The notes: a model not told the origin generated them from the sequence alone. DNA of 64,000 nucleotides from Solirubrobacterales bacterium (GCA_019240115.1 JAFAYV010000038.1:62001-126000), one strand, 5' to 3'. Numbered from the stretch's first letter, positions 28,768 through 37,862 are shown. Program-made: numbers and translations.

Positions 28768-29755
28768 TGCGGCGGGGCACCGCTTGCGTCCGATGGTGCC
28801 CTGGTGGCGGCGTCGCTGGCAGGACCCCGGCGTCGATCCCGCTCTCTTGCAGTCGGTACTCGGGAAAGTCCGGTCCGAGAAGATGTCGCCACAGATCATG
28901 CGAAGTCCGCTCGTCGCTCTCGTGTAGCCCGCGCTGCGCCAGATCGACCGCATTCGCAAGGTGCTTCCGGAAGTCCCTGTAGGCCGAGTCGTCCCAGCGC
29001 GCCGCCAGATCCTCACTTCGCAGGACCGGGTTCTCGACGCTCGGTGCGGTATCCGGGTCCGGCGCAAGCGCACCCTGGATGGCCACGAGCGTGCCAACGA
29101 GAGCCGCCGCGTCCGAGCTCTGTCCTCCGAGGTGCTGCGCGGCCAGCACCTGGAGCACGATGCTCTTGATGCTCTTCCGGGTGTCCTGGCTGTGGTCACG
29201 CCAGCGCTTGAGCATCCTGACAGTCCGGGCAAATCGCCCCCCGCGATCCCGGCACCAGACCGTGTACTCTCGCGGCGCGGTGTCGTGCCAGCCGCTCTCG
29301 CGCCGGGGAACCTCAAGCGGCGCGTGCAAGTCCGACGACTGCGACGGCCGTGCCGGCACGACATCGACGTGGAACGCACCTATCTCGTCCTCGGCGTAGA
29401 ACAGCCGCACACACGGCTTCTTACGGGAGTCGGCGCCACGCAGCAGCTTCTCGTAGGTGCCGTGCGTCGCGAGCTTTTCCTCCAGGTCATCGAGCGCCGC
29501 TGTCGCGGTCCATCCCGGATCGATGCCGTCGCACACGAGATCGACGTCGTACTCGCCGCGGTCCTTGTCCTCCGGCTCGACCGCTGTCCCATTCGGGTAC
29601 GAGCCCTGGAGGAAGACGCGGTCCTGGCTCACGCCGTACTCCGCGGAGAGGTACGTGATCAGACCGCTCGCGGCCGACTCGATCTTGTCGCACGGTCTCT
29701 TGTTGAGCGATATGCGCCCGTAGAAGATGTCGAACGCATCGGGAAGTTGGGCCAT
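28751..29755 (-). CDS. cdn: CD-NTase (CBASS cyclic-oligonucleotide synthase)
   Basis: VFLQGSYPNGTAVEPEDKDRGEYDVDLVCDG (GS...DxD) and third acidic residue in FHVDVVPARP; next to Cap2/Cap3 homologues. Confidence 0.9.
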   Translation of the reverse strand: MAQLPDAFDIFYGRISLNKRPCDKIESAASGLITYLSAEYGVSQDRVFLQGSYPNGTAVEPEDKDRGEYDVDLVCDGIDPGWTATAALDDLEEKLATHGTYEKLLRGADSRKKPCVRLFYAEDEIGAFHVDVVPARPSQSSDLHAPLEVPRRESGWHDTAPREYTVWCRDRGGRFARTVRMLKRWRDHSQDTRKSIKSIVLQVLAAQHLGGQSSDAAALVGTLVAIQGALAPDPDTAPSVENPVLRSEDLAARWDDSAYRDFRKHLANAVDLAQRGLHESDERTSHDLWRHLLGPDFPEYRLQESGIDAGVLPATPPPGHHRTQAVPRRNEYGL

Positions 29756-29779
29756 GTCATGGCCTCCTTTCGTCTTTCA

Positions 29780-30289
29780 TCAAGCGGGCCCAGCCCGAGA
29801 CACGTGACAGCGAACCTCCCGGAGGAAGTCCTCCTTGGCCTGTTGCAGCTTCGGATGGGCTTCATCCTCAGGCGGCGGGTCGGTCGGATCGCGGCCAGGC
29901 TTCGACCACGCCTCCTGGATCAGCGGCCGGCACTCCAACAGCACCCGATTGAGAAACGTCCGGTACGCGGTCCCGAGCTTCTCGGTCTCGATCGCGAGCC
30001 AGCCTTCGTAGTACGCGATGCGCTCCTGCAGCCTGTGGAAGTGCTCGACGAGCTCCCGGTCCTGGGAACTGTCAGGCGCTCGTCTGCGAACCCGGTAGAT
30101 GGCTTCGCACCATTCCAGCGCCAGCCGGTACGCCTCGCTGTAAAGATCACGCCGCCGCTGCTGGTCCTCACGCTTCCGTCCGACCACGCTGACATAAATC
30201 GCGACCGCAGCCGCGATCGTCGCTGGTATTGCGGCGCCAATGAACGCGCTCACCGACGTGCTGATTGAGGCTGCCGTCATCAGGAGCAT
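29780..30289 (-). CDS. single-TM protein with cytosolic helical domain; candidate CBASS effector
   Basis: MLLMTAASISTSVSAFIGAAIPATIAAAVAIYVSVVGRKREDQQRRRDLYSEAYRLALEWCEAIYRVRRR...; lies 24 bp upstream of the CD-NTase start, same strand; start could be 30289 or 30280. Confidence 0.65.
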   Translation of the reverse strand: MLLMTAASISTSVSAFIGAAIPATIAAAVAIYVSVVGRKREDQQRRRDLYSEAYRLALEWCEAIYRVRRRAPDSSQDRELVEHFHRLQERIAYYEGWLAIETEKLGTAYRTFLNRVLLECRPLIQEAWSKPGRDPTDPPPEDEAHPKLQQAKEDFLREVRCHVSRAGPA

Positions 30290-30304
30290 CTGAGGGACGA
30301 TAAG

Positions 30305-30320
30305 TCCGTCCGCGGACGGA
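30305..30320. promoter_or_regulatory. 16-bp perfect palindrome upstream of the CBASS effector gene
   Basis: tccgtccgcggacgga is its own reverse complement; 15 nt upstream of the start codon. Confidence 0.5.
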
Positions 30321-30331
30321 TTTGTGTGGCC

Positions 30332-30357
30332 CGAACGGCGCGGTGATCCGCCGTTCG
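30332..30357 (-). terminator. stem-loop between hsdR and the CBASS operon
   Basis: cgaacggcg (30332-30340) / cgccgttcg (30349-30357), perfect 9-bp arms and 8-nt loop, downstream of the hsdR stop; no strong T-tract. Confidence 0.45.
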
Positions 30358-30407
30358 CTTCAGACAGCCTCGGTGGCGGTCGGCTGGGACCGGTGGACCG
30401 CGGAGTC

Positions 30408-33400
30408 TCAGACCCTGTTGGTCTCGAACAGCTGGTCCTCGACGTCCGGCCAGTACCGGTACAGCTCTTTCGCCTGGTCGAGGATGAGCTGCGTGTAGTG
30501 CCCGATCGCGTCAGCGCCCCCGCTGCTCGCAGTAGTCGGCGGTTTGTACCCGCGCTTCCGGAGGAGCCGCTTGATCTTCGTTCGTATCTTCGCTTCGGTG
30601 GACTCGCGGTCGGCCCAATCCACGGCCAGATCGGCGCGGATGCTCTTGACCAACTCACTCGCGATCGCCGCGAGCTGTGGATCGGCATTGCCGTCGCCGC
30701 TTCCACCGGCAAGTGCGTCGTAAAACGCTGCTTCCTCGACGCTCAGCCCGAGTTGCTCGTCGCGCCGGCGGGCCTCGCGCAGGCTCTTCGCGATCTCGAC
30801 CAGGCGCTCGACGACCTCGGCGCTTGAGATCTGGCGCAGCTCGTAGCGGCGCAACACCGCCTCGATCTGCTCGGTGAACAGCTTTGCCTGCGTCTTGTTG
30901 GTACGCGAGCGGCTCCGCACCTCGCCCTTCAGCAGCTTCTCAAGGAGGCGAATCTGCACGTTCGGATGCTCCGTCTTGGTCGCAATCGAGTCGAGGAACT
31001 CGTCCGAGAGGACGGAGATCTCCGGGCGGTCCTGATCGGCGACCGCAAGAACGTCGACGATCTCGCCGGCCGCGAGGCCCTCGGACATGAACTGGCGCAC
31101 CGCCTGCTCGGCGGCCGGGCTCGCCTGACCATCAGGCGCCGTGATCTTGCGGACCTCTGCAGCGAGTTTGTTGAAGAACCCGATCTCGCCTCGCAGCTCG
31201 ATCACCGCAGGCTGGGTCCGAGCGAGCGCATACCAGCTCGCGAGTGCCGCCTGAGCATCGAGGAACTCGCGGACGCGATCGTCGTCGCCGAGCACGTGGT
31301 TGTAGCAATCGAGAAACAGCCGGTTCGGATCGGTGACCAGGTGGAGCTCACCCTGGCGATAGCCGGCAGGATGCAGGAGAGCACAGATCACCTCGTACTT
31401 CTCGCCGAGGCCGGACACCGCCTTCCAAGCCGGGATAACGGGGTCGTCGAGATCGGCGTCGTCATAGGCACGGAGCGACGCCCGCAAGTCCTCACCGATT
31501 CCGATGTAGTCGACGACGAGGCCGCCCGGCTTGTCCTCGAATACGCGATTGACGCGCGCGATCGCCTGGAGGAGCCCGTGGTCGCGCATCGGCTTGTCGA
31601 TGTACAGCGTGTGGAGCACCGGAGCATCGAAGCCGGTCAGCCACATGTCCTTCACGACGACGATCCTCAGCTCGTGCTGCGGATCTTTGAAGTCCTTCGC
31701 GACCTGCTGTAGCTCCGCCTTCGAGCGGCGCCAGCGCGACACCTGAGGCGGATCGGTCGCCTGCGCCGAGATGACGCACGCGACCGCCTGCGAGCCTAAC
31801 CGCTCGACGAGCAGGGCTGCGAGCTCGGCAGCGACCCGGCGAGAATACGCGACGACCATCGCCTTGCCCGCCAACGCCTCGCAGCGAGCGGTGAAGTGTT
31901 CGTGGACGTCGTCGGCGAGCTTCTCCAACCGGTCGGGGGCGCCGACGACCTTCTCGAGCTTCGCCCACGCCGTGACGAGCCTGGATGCGGCCTCTTGTTC
32001 CTCCGTCTCGAGCACTTCCTCGACCTCGGAAAGCAGCTCGGTGTCGGCGATGTCGAGTGGGATCTGCCGTGACTCGTAGTAGATCGGGACCGTCGCCCGA
32101 TCCTCCTGCGCCTGGCGCATCCGGTAGATCGAGATGTAGTCGCCGAACACGAGCCGCGTCGACCGGTCGGCGCTCTCGACGGGAGTGCCGGTGAACCCGA
32201 TCCTGGTGGCGTTCGGCAACGCGAGCGTGATGTTCTCAGCGAACGTCGCGTACTGCGAGCGGTGCGCTTCGTCGGCCAACACGACCACGTTGGTCCGGTC
32301 ACTCAGGACCGGCATCTCATCACTGTCACGAGCCGGCGCGAACTTCTGAATCGTGGTGAACACGATGCCGCCTGCCGGCACGTTCAGCAGCTCGTGCAGG
32401 CTCTTCGGGCCGCCCGTGATCTCCTCCACTTGTTGGACCGAGCCTGCGAGGTGCGTCCCTGCGAACGTCTCCGCGAGCTGGTTGTCCAGGTCCGTGCGGT
32501 CGGTCACGGCCACGATGGTGGGATTGGCGAACCGTATGTCGCGGCGCAGCTTGTTGACGAGGAACACCATCGTGTAGGTCTTGCCGGCGCCCTGGGTATG
32601 CCAGACAAGGCCGCCCCGCCGATCGTCGCCCATCGCGGCGGCAACCGATTCCACAGCGGCGTCGACCGCGTTGACTTGGTGGTACTTCGCCATCACCTTC
32701 CACGTCCGCGCCCCGTCTGACTCGAACAGAACAAAGTCACGGACCAGTTCAAGGAAGCGGTCGGGGGCGAACACCCCGTCGATCAGCCCCTCAAGTTGCG
32801 ACCGGCTCGTGTCGTCGCCGCCCATCGACTTCCATTGGGCGAAGTGCTCGGGGGGCGTGCCACTCGTACCCACGCGCGCCGTCAGCAGGTCCGACACGCC
32901 GACGATTTCGACGTAGCGGTAGAGGTCCGGGATCGTCTCGGTGTAGTGCCGCACCTGGTTGACCGCCGCCTGAGCCGATTCGACGAGGCCTGGCGCCTTC
33001 AGCTCGAGCTGCCCGAGCGGCAGCCCGTTGACGAAGAGCAGAATGTCCGGCCGCCGGTTCTTCGTCCCGTCGATGATCGTGAACTGGTTGACCGCCAGGA
33101 ACTCGTTGTTAGTGGGGTTCTCGAAGTCCACGAGCCAGGCTCGCGCATGGCGCTCCGTGGCCTCGCCGTCGATGTAGTGGACAGGCACGCCGGAGAGCAG
33201 CAACTCGTGAAAGCCGCGGTGATCCTCGATCAATACCGGCGACGTGCTCGTGAGCGTGCGGTCGATGACGAGCTGAACAGCGTCAGGCGGCAGCTCTCGG
33301 TTGATCCGGTCGATGGCGGCTCGGAGCCGCTCGATGAGAACGACATCGGACCACAGCTTGCGCTCGCGTGCGGGCGCATCAGGGGCCAGGTCCGCGCCGT

Positions 33401-33494
33401 GGACGTGCGTCCATTTGAGGCCAGGCCGGTCGCACAGCCAGGCAAGCGCCGGCTGCTCGACTAGTATGTCCTCACTGACGGCCGAGTTCGTCAC
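30408..33494 (-). CDS. hsdR: type I restriction endonuclease subunit R
   Basis: 1028 aa; FENPTNNEFLAVNQFTIIDG..RRPDILLFVNGLPLGQLELK nuclease motif, GLVWHTQGAGKTYTMVFL, VVLADEAHRSQY. Confidence 0.96.
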   Translation of the reverse strand: MTNSAVSEDILVEQPALAWLCDRPGLKWTHVHGADLAPDAPARERKLWSDVVLIERLRAAIDRINRELPPDAVQLVIDRTLTSTSPVLIEDHRGFHELLLSGVPVHYIDGEATERHARAWLVDFENPTNNEFLAVNQFTIIDGTKNRRPDILLFVNGLPLGQLELKAPGLVESAQAAVNQVRHYTETIPDLYRYVEIVGVSDLLTARVGTSGTPPEHFAQWKSMGGDDTSRSQLEGLIDGVFAPDRFLELVRDFVLFESDGARTWKVMAKYHQVNAVDAAVESVAAAMGDDRRGGLVWHTQGAGKTYTMVFLVNKLRRDIRFANPTIVAVTDRTDLDNQLAETFAGTHLAGSVQQVEEITGGPKSLHELLNVPAGGIVFTTIQKFAPARDSDEMPVLSDRTNVVVLADEAHRSQYATFAENITLALPNATRIGFTGTPVESADRSTRLVFGDYISIYRMRQAQEDRATVPIYYESRQIPLDIADTELLSEVEEVLETEEQEAASRLVTAWAKLEKVVGAPDRLEKLADDVHEHFTARCEALAGKAMVVAYSRRVAAELAALLVERLGSQAVACVISAQATDPPQVSRWRRSKAELQQVAKDFKDPQHELRIVVVKDMWLTGFDAPVLHTLYIDKPMRDHGLLQAIARVNRVFEDKPGGLVVDYIGIGEDLRASLRAYDDADLDDPVIPAWKAVSGLGEKYEVICALLHPAGYRQGELHLVTDPNRLFLDCYNHVLGDDDRVREFLDAQAALASWYALARTQPAVIELRGEIGFFNKLAAEVRKITAPDGQASPAAEQAVRQFMSEGLAAGEIVDVLAVADQDRPEISVLSDEFLDSIATKTEHPNVQIRLLEKLLKGEVRSRSRTNKTQAKLFTEQIEAVLRRYELRQISSAEVVERLVEIAKSLREARRRDEQLGLSVEEAAFYDALAGGSGDGNADPQLAAIASELVKSIRADLAVDWADRESTEAKIRTKIKRLLRKRGYKPPTTASSGGADAIGHYTQLILDQAKELYRYWPDVEDQLFETNRV

Positions 33495-34780
33495 GATGCC
33501 GCCGGGATTGCCTCGGCGGCCGGCTCGATGAGCTCGGTCGGATCGCCGGTGTCCGGTACACGGATCTGGCCTGAAATGAGCTTCGGGAGCAGGGCGTTGC
33601 GGAGCTCCGCGAGCGTCTTAGCCTCTCTCTCCTGCGCCGCCATCAGATCGAATGCTGGGCGCGCGGTGCGATTGAACGACTCGCGCTGCTCTCGCGGTGG
33701 CACGACCATAGGGAGCGGCCGGAACTGACGCTTGCTGATCTCCGCGAACGTCGTTCCTCCCGCGTGGGCCTTGATCTCGTCCATGTGCTCGCGAAGCCAG
33801 AACAGGACGAACTCGCTCGGCACATCGCTCGAAGGTGGAATCGCGATGAAACCCTGGTTGACAGCTACGGGAACGAAGCTGATCGCTGTGTAGCCAACCG
33901 GCGCTCGCGACGAAAGCAGGACCGTCCGGCGCGGAAGCAGCTTGGAGCTGATGTGTTGGACGCCCTCTGCCGTGATGTGGCGGTCCGTGTCCAGCAGAAT
34001 CGGCGACCAGGCTCCCGACAGATCCTTCGGCGTCGCCCAGCAATGGAGTCCGTTCCAGAAGCGGGCCTCCTTCGTGCTTGGTGTGCTGCCTCCTACCACG
34101 GTGAGAACCTCTCCAACCGGAGCGATTTGCCATCCCCGGGGAACGCGCCCGATCTCACTCTCCTCGAACTCATCCACGCCAACGAAATCCACAAACCGCG
34201 CTCGGAACAGAGTTGCAACCGTTTCGTCGAGGAGTCCAACGAGCCGACGGCTGCTGCCTGTCTTTTCGTCCAGGGCATCGAGCACCGCGGCGATTCGCCG
34301 CTGCTCATCAATCGGCGGATTGGGCACTGGCAGCGCCGCAAGCGTTCCGAGGTTTATCTTGAGCGTGACGCTTCCCTGGAGGTGAGCACGGAGCCAGCCG
34401 ATGCACTGCGGCGATTGGAGGAAGTAGTTGACGAAACGCGTATCGGCGCCAGCCACTGGTATAACGGCGATGTCGCGTGTGACGTTTGCTCCGGCGAGAG
34501 AAGCCGGAACAATCGCGCTGTGACCCGGCTCAGCGATGAGGTTCAGCACGATCTCGCCGCCGCGTAGGATGGTCCGCTTGAAACGGCGGCTTACCTCTTC
34601 GCTTACCCGCTTCTCGTCATCGATTTCGATTCGATTGTCCCGAACGCCGCCGCCGCGAACGACCGGGATTCCGTCCCGGACAAACTCTCCAACCTTCACG
34701 ATCCCGTACGTGATGCCGCGGGTCGCATCGCAAAGCTCGGCCAGCGGAGCCGTATCGAAGGCCCGGTCATCAGACCTCAT
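33491..34780 (-). CDS. hsdS: type I restriction-modification specificity subunit S
   Basis: Two target-recognition-like halves ending in LPVPNPPIDEQRRIAAVLDALDEK and ...EREAKTLAELRNALLPKLISGQI; overlaps hsdR by 4 bp. Confidence 0.93.
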   Translation of the reverse strand: MRSDDRAFDTAPLAELCDATRGITYGIVKVGEFVRDGIPVVRGGGVRDNRIEIDDEKRVSEEVSRRFKRTILRGGEIVLNLIAEPGHSAIVPASLAGANVTRDIAVIPVAGADTRFVNYFLQSPQCIGWLRAHLQGSVTLKINLGTLAALPVPNPPIDEQRRIAAVLDALDEKTGSSRRLVGLLDETVATLFRARFVDFVGVDEFEESEIGRVPRGWQIAPVGEVLTVVGGSTPSTKEARFWNGLHCWATPKDLSGAWSPILLDTDRHITAEGVQHISSKLLPRRTVLLSSRAPVGYTAISFVPVAVNQGFIAIPPSSDVPSEFVLFWLREHMDEIKAHAGGTTFAEISKRQFRPLPMVVPPREQRESFNRTARPAFDLMAAQEREAKTLAELRNALLPKLISGQIRVPDTGDPTELIEPAAEAIPAAS

Positions 34781-36344
34781 ATCCGACCTGCGCCAGAGAC
34801 TGCTTGACCTCCCCCGCCAAGCGTTGGTTCTCCGCAATCTCTTCCGCCAGTCGGTCCACCAATGTCGCCATCTTCTCCTCGAACGCGATCTCGTCCTCCT
34901 CGGACTCGGGCGCCCCGACGAAGCGGCCCGGCGAGAGGGTGAAGCCCGCCGCCTCGATCTCGGCAAGCGACGCGCTTCGGCAGAACCCAGCCTCGTCGGC
35001 GTACTCGCCGCCCTCGGTGCCGCGCCAGCGGTGGTAGCAGGAGCCGATCCGCTCGACGTCCGCTTCGGTCAGCTCGATCTGGGTGCGGCTGATCTTGCGG
35101 CCCATCGAGCGCGCGTCGATGAACAACGTTCCACCGCGCCGGTCGCGCTCGCCGGTCGATGCCTTGTTGCGATCGAGGAACCATAGGCACACGGGGATCT
35201 GGGTCGTGTAGAACAGCTGCGCGGGCAGCGCGACGATGCAGTCGACGACGTCGGCGCGGATCAGACCCTCTCGAATCCTGCCCTCACCGCTTGTCATCGT
35301 CGTCAGTGATCCGTTCGCCATCACGAAGCCAGCGCGCCCGTCCGGCGCCAGGTGAAACAGGAAGTGCTGGATCCAGGCGTAGTTCGCGTTCCCGGCTGGC
35401 GGCGTTCCGTGCGCCCAGCGCGCGTCATCAAGGACCGCGGGCGTCGACCATTCTGATTGATTGAACGGCGGATTGGCCATAACGAAGTCCGCCTTCAACG
35501 TCGGGAAAGCGTCGTCGAGCAGCGATCCGCCCTCTGTGTACTTCACCTCGCCGGAGAGGCCGTGGATCGCGAGGTTCATCCGCCCGATCCGCCACGTCGC
35601 TTGGTTTCGTTCCTGACCGTAGATCGAGATTTGGGCTGGGCGGCCGCCGTGGGCCTCGACAAACCTGGCTGACTGGACGAACAAGCCGCACGAGCCGCAT
35701 GCCGGGTCGAACACACGGCCCTCGAACGGCTCGAGCAGCTCGACCAGTAACCGCGCCACCGGCGCCGGCGTGAAGAACTCGCCGCCACGGTGACCCTCGG
35801 CGCGTGCGAACTCCTTGATGAAGTACTCGTAAATCCGCCCCAGGATGTCCCGCGCCTGGCCCGGATCCTTGCCGAAGCCGATCTTCGCGATTGTCTCGAC
35901 GAGCGAGCCCATCAGCTCCGCTGACAGCGGCGCTCGTGCGTAGATCCTCGGCAGCACGTTGCGTAGACCGCTGTTCTCGCGCTCGATCGCTGCGAGCGCC
36001 TCATCGATCTTTCGGGCAATGTCGGGCTGCGATGCGGCTGCGAGTAAGGCCGGCCACCGTGCCTCCTCCGGGACCCAGAAGACGTTCTCAGAGAGGTACT
36101 CGTCCCGGTCCTCGAGAATCTCGGCGCGGCTCCCGGGATCCTCGACGAACCCGTCATCCGCCGGATCCGATAGTTCTGCATTGAGCTGCACGCGGCGCTG
36201 TTCGAACGCATCGGAGATGTACTTCAGGAAGATCAGTCCGAGGACGAGGTGTTTGTACTCGGCAGACTCGACCGAACCGCGCAGCTTGTTTGCCGCCTCG
36301 AACAGCGCCGCGCCGTTCGGACTGTCCACCCCCTTCGCCGTCAT
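34770..36344 (-). CDS. hsdM: type I restriction-modification DNA methyltransferase subunit M
   Basis: RVFDPACGSCGLFVQSA and FVMANPPFNQSEW (NPPF) motifs; GGEFFTPAPVARLLVELL. Confidence 0.96.
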   Translation of the reverse strand: MTAKGVDSPNGAALFEAANKLRGSVESAEYKHLVLGLIFLKYISDAFEQRRVQLNAELSDPADDGFVEDPGSRAEILEDRDEYLSENVFWVPEEARWPALLAAASQPDIARKIDEALAAIERENSGLRNVLPRIYARAPLSAELMGSLVETIAKIGFGKDPGQARDILGRIYEYFIKEFARAEGHRGGEFFTPAPVARLLVELLEPFEGRVFDPACGSCGLFVQSARFVEAHGGRPAQISIYGQERNQATWRIGRMNLAIHGLSGEVKYTEGGSLLDDAFPTLKADFVMANPPFNQSEWSTPAVLDDARWAHGTPPAGNANYAWIQHFLFHLAPDGRAGFVMANGSLTTMTSGEGRIREGLIRADVVDCIVALPAQLFYTTQIPVCLWFLDRNKASTGERDRRGGTLFIDARSMGRKISRTQIELTEADVERIGSCYHRWRGTEGGEYADEAGFCRSASLAEIEAAGFTLSPGRFVGAPESEEDEIAFEEKMATLVDRLAEEIAENQRLAGEVKQSLAQVGYEV

Positions 36345-36439
36345 CCTGAGCGTAAGGTAGCTTGAAGGTCGGAGGCTGATACCAACGCAAGCGCCGATTC
36401 GTCGGCCGGCCGCGCAGAACTGGGCCTCAAGGACGCGCG

Positions 36440-36796
36440 ATGCCCGAAGAAGTGTTTATCGATCCGACCACCCGAGGCATCAAATGGCGATCTGACGAGA
36501 TGTACCTCGGCCTCCATTTGCGAGTCGCGGCCTACACGCCCTCGGTGGTCGTGGTGCACAGCCGCGGATGGAGCACAGGCGGACGAAGCGACCGCGTCTA
36601 CGTTCCGGCGCAGTACCACGTGTTTTTGATTCTCAACCGCCAGCAGGGAGTCCACGCGCTCGATCAGCTCGTCTCGTTCAAGGTCCGGTTAGATCCTGAC
36701 GGTCCGAACGACGCGATGCCGATTCCGTGGCGGCCGTTTCCCGACCCGGCGACCCAGCCAGGCAACAGGCACGGTCCATCGAGGTCGTCGACCTGA
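36440..36796 (+). CDS. hypothetical protein, divergent from hsdM
   Basis: 118-aa ORF MPEEVFIDPTTRGIKWRSDEMYLGLHLRVAAYTPSVVVVHSRGWSTGGRSDRVY...; no family recognised. Confidence 0.45.
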   Translation: MPEEVFIDPTTRGIKWRSDEMYLGLHLRVAAYTPSVVVVHSRGWSTGGRSDRVYVPAQYHVFLILNRQQGVHALDQLVSFKVRLDPDGPNDAMPIPWRPFPDPATQPGNRHGPSRSST

Positions 36797-36824
36797 GGCG
36801 ATCGCGGAGAACAACTCCCGGAGT

Positions 36825-37862
36825 TCACCATCCGCGAATCCGTCGTAGGGCTCGTCGGAACTGGTCATCGTTGAGGTGAATATGGCCCTGCTGACGGACC
36901 GAGTGGGCTGCGACCCCTATGTCGCCAAGCGACGGAGCGCGGGCCATTGAGCGCACAGCGTGCACGACCTCGACGTCCGTGACCCAGGCCCACTTCTCGT
37001 GATTGTCCGGCTTCAGCGCGTGCTTCCTCACGAGCTCCGGGTCGTACCGCGGAGTCCCTTTCACGCGGACGATTGCCGGACACGCCTGACGTTCGCCGCG
37101 GGTTAGGTAGATAACGAGCTGATCACCGATTGCATACGCCGGCTTGCGGATTACTTGGCTTCCGCGCAGCCGGTGTCGATCGCTGATCCACGTCAGCCGC
37201 TGCCAGTACCCCGGCGTCGTCCGCTCGTCGGATGCGGACATGATCTTGAGCCAGTACCCGCTGTTCCGAGAGTCCGCTCGCGCCGCCGTGAGCATGGCCC
37301 CCACCGGGCCTCGGTAGAACCCGCCCTGGCCCTGCCGCTGGCGTCGCTCGGGAGCCCGCGGGAAGCGGCGTTTGCGCAGCGCCGGAAGTCGACTAACGTC
37401 CACGGGCTCGGACGCCGACCACCACTTCTCGAAGAACTCGGTTGCGGCTTGGCGCGCTTGAGGTCTCGTCAGTACGACGCCGAGCTCTGCGTTGCCGCCG
37501 TTCGAGCCAGCTACGGTCAGATTCCCAGATCCGACCATCGCCCACTTGCGATCTGCGCTGACGAGCTTCGCGTGGAGGTTGCGAAGCGAGTGGACAAGGA
37601 ACCCGGAGTCATGGAACGCGACGACCGCGTCCGGATCGAGATACCCACCCTCGACCGCAGCATGGTTGACGGCGGTCAGCAGTCGAAGCTGGCGTGCCCG
37701 TCCGGCGGCTGCCTGCCGGATGAGCAACCGCGCGACCGGATACGACAGGAACGGCGTCGCGATATCGATCGAGCGACGGCTCAGCCGCAACGCAACGGCG
37801 AGATCGTCGAGCGCTGCGCCCCTGAGCGTTCCCCGGGGCGCAAGCCCGTTTCCGCCTGTCAT
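36825..37862 (-). CDS. phospholipase D-like domain protein (putative nuclease)
   Basis: NLHAKLVSADRKWAMVGSGNLTVAG (HxK...GS.N PLD motif); C-terminal domain unrecognised. Confidence 0.75.
   Translation of the reverse strand: MTGGNGLAPRGTLRGAALDDLAVALRLSRRSIDIATPFLSYPVARLLIRQAAAGRARQLRLLTAVNHAAVEGGYLDPDAVVAFHDSGFLVHSLRNLHAKLVSADRKWAMVGSGNLTVAGSNGGNAELGVVLTRPQARQAATEFFEKWWSASEPVDVSRLPALRKRRFPRAPERRQRQGQGGFYRGPVGAMLTAARADSRNSGYWLKIMSASDERTTPGYWQRLTWISDRHRLRGSQVIRKPAYAIGDQLVIYLTRGERQACPAIVRVKGTPRYDPELVRKHALKPDNHEKWAWVTDVEVVHAVRSMARAPSLGDIGVAAHSVRQQGHIHLNDDQFRRALRRIRGW

Noticed and set aside
27097-29379. 760-aa extended start for the Cap2-like protein
   Set aside because: The extra N-terminus is an off-frame reading of the CD-NTase gene; M at 28767 precedes a natural E2-like domain
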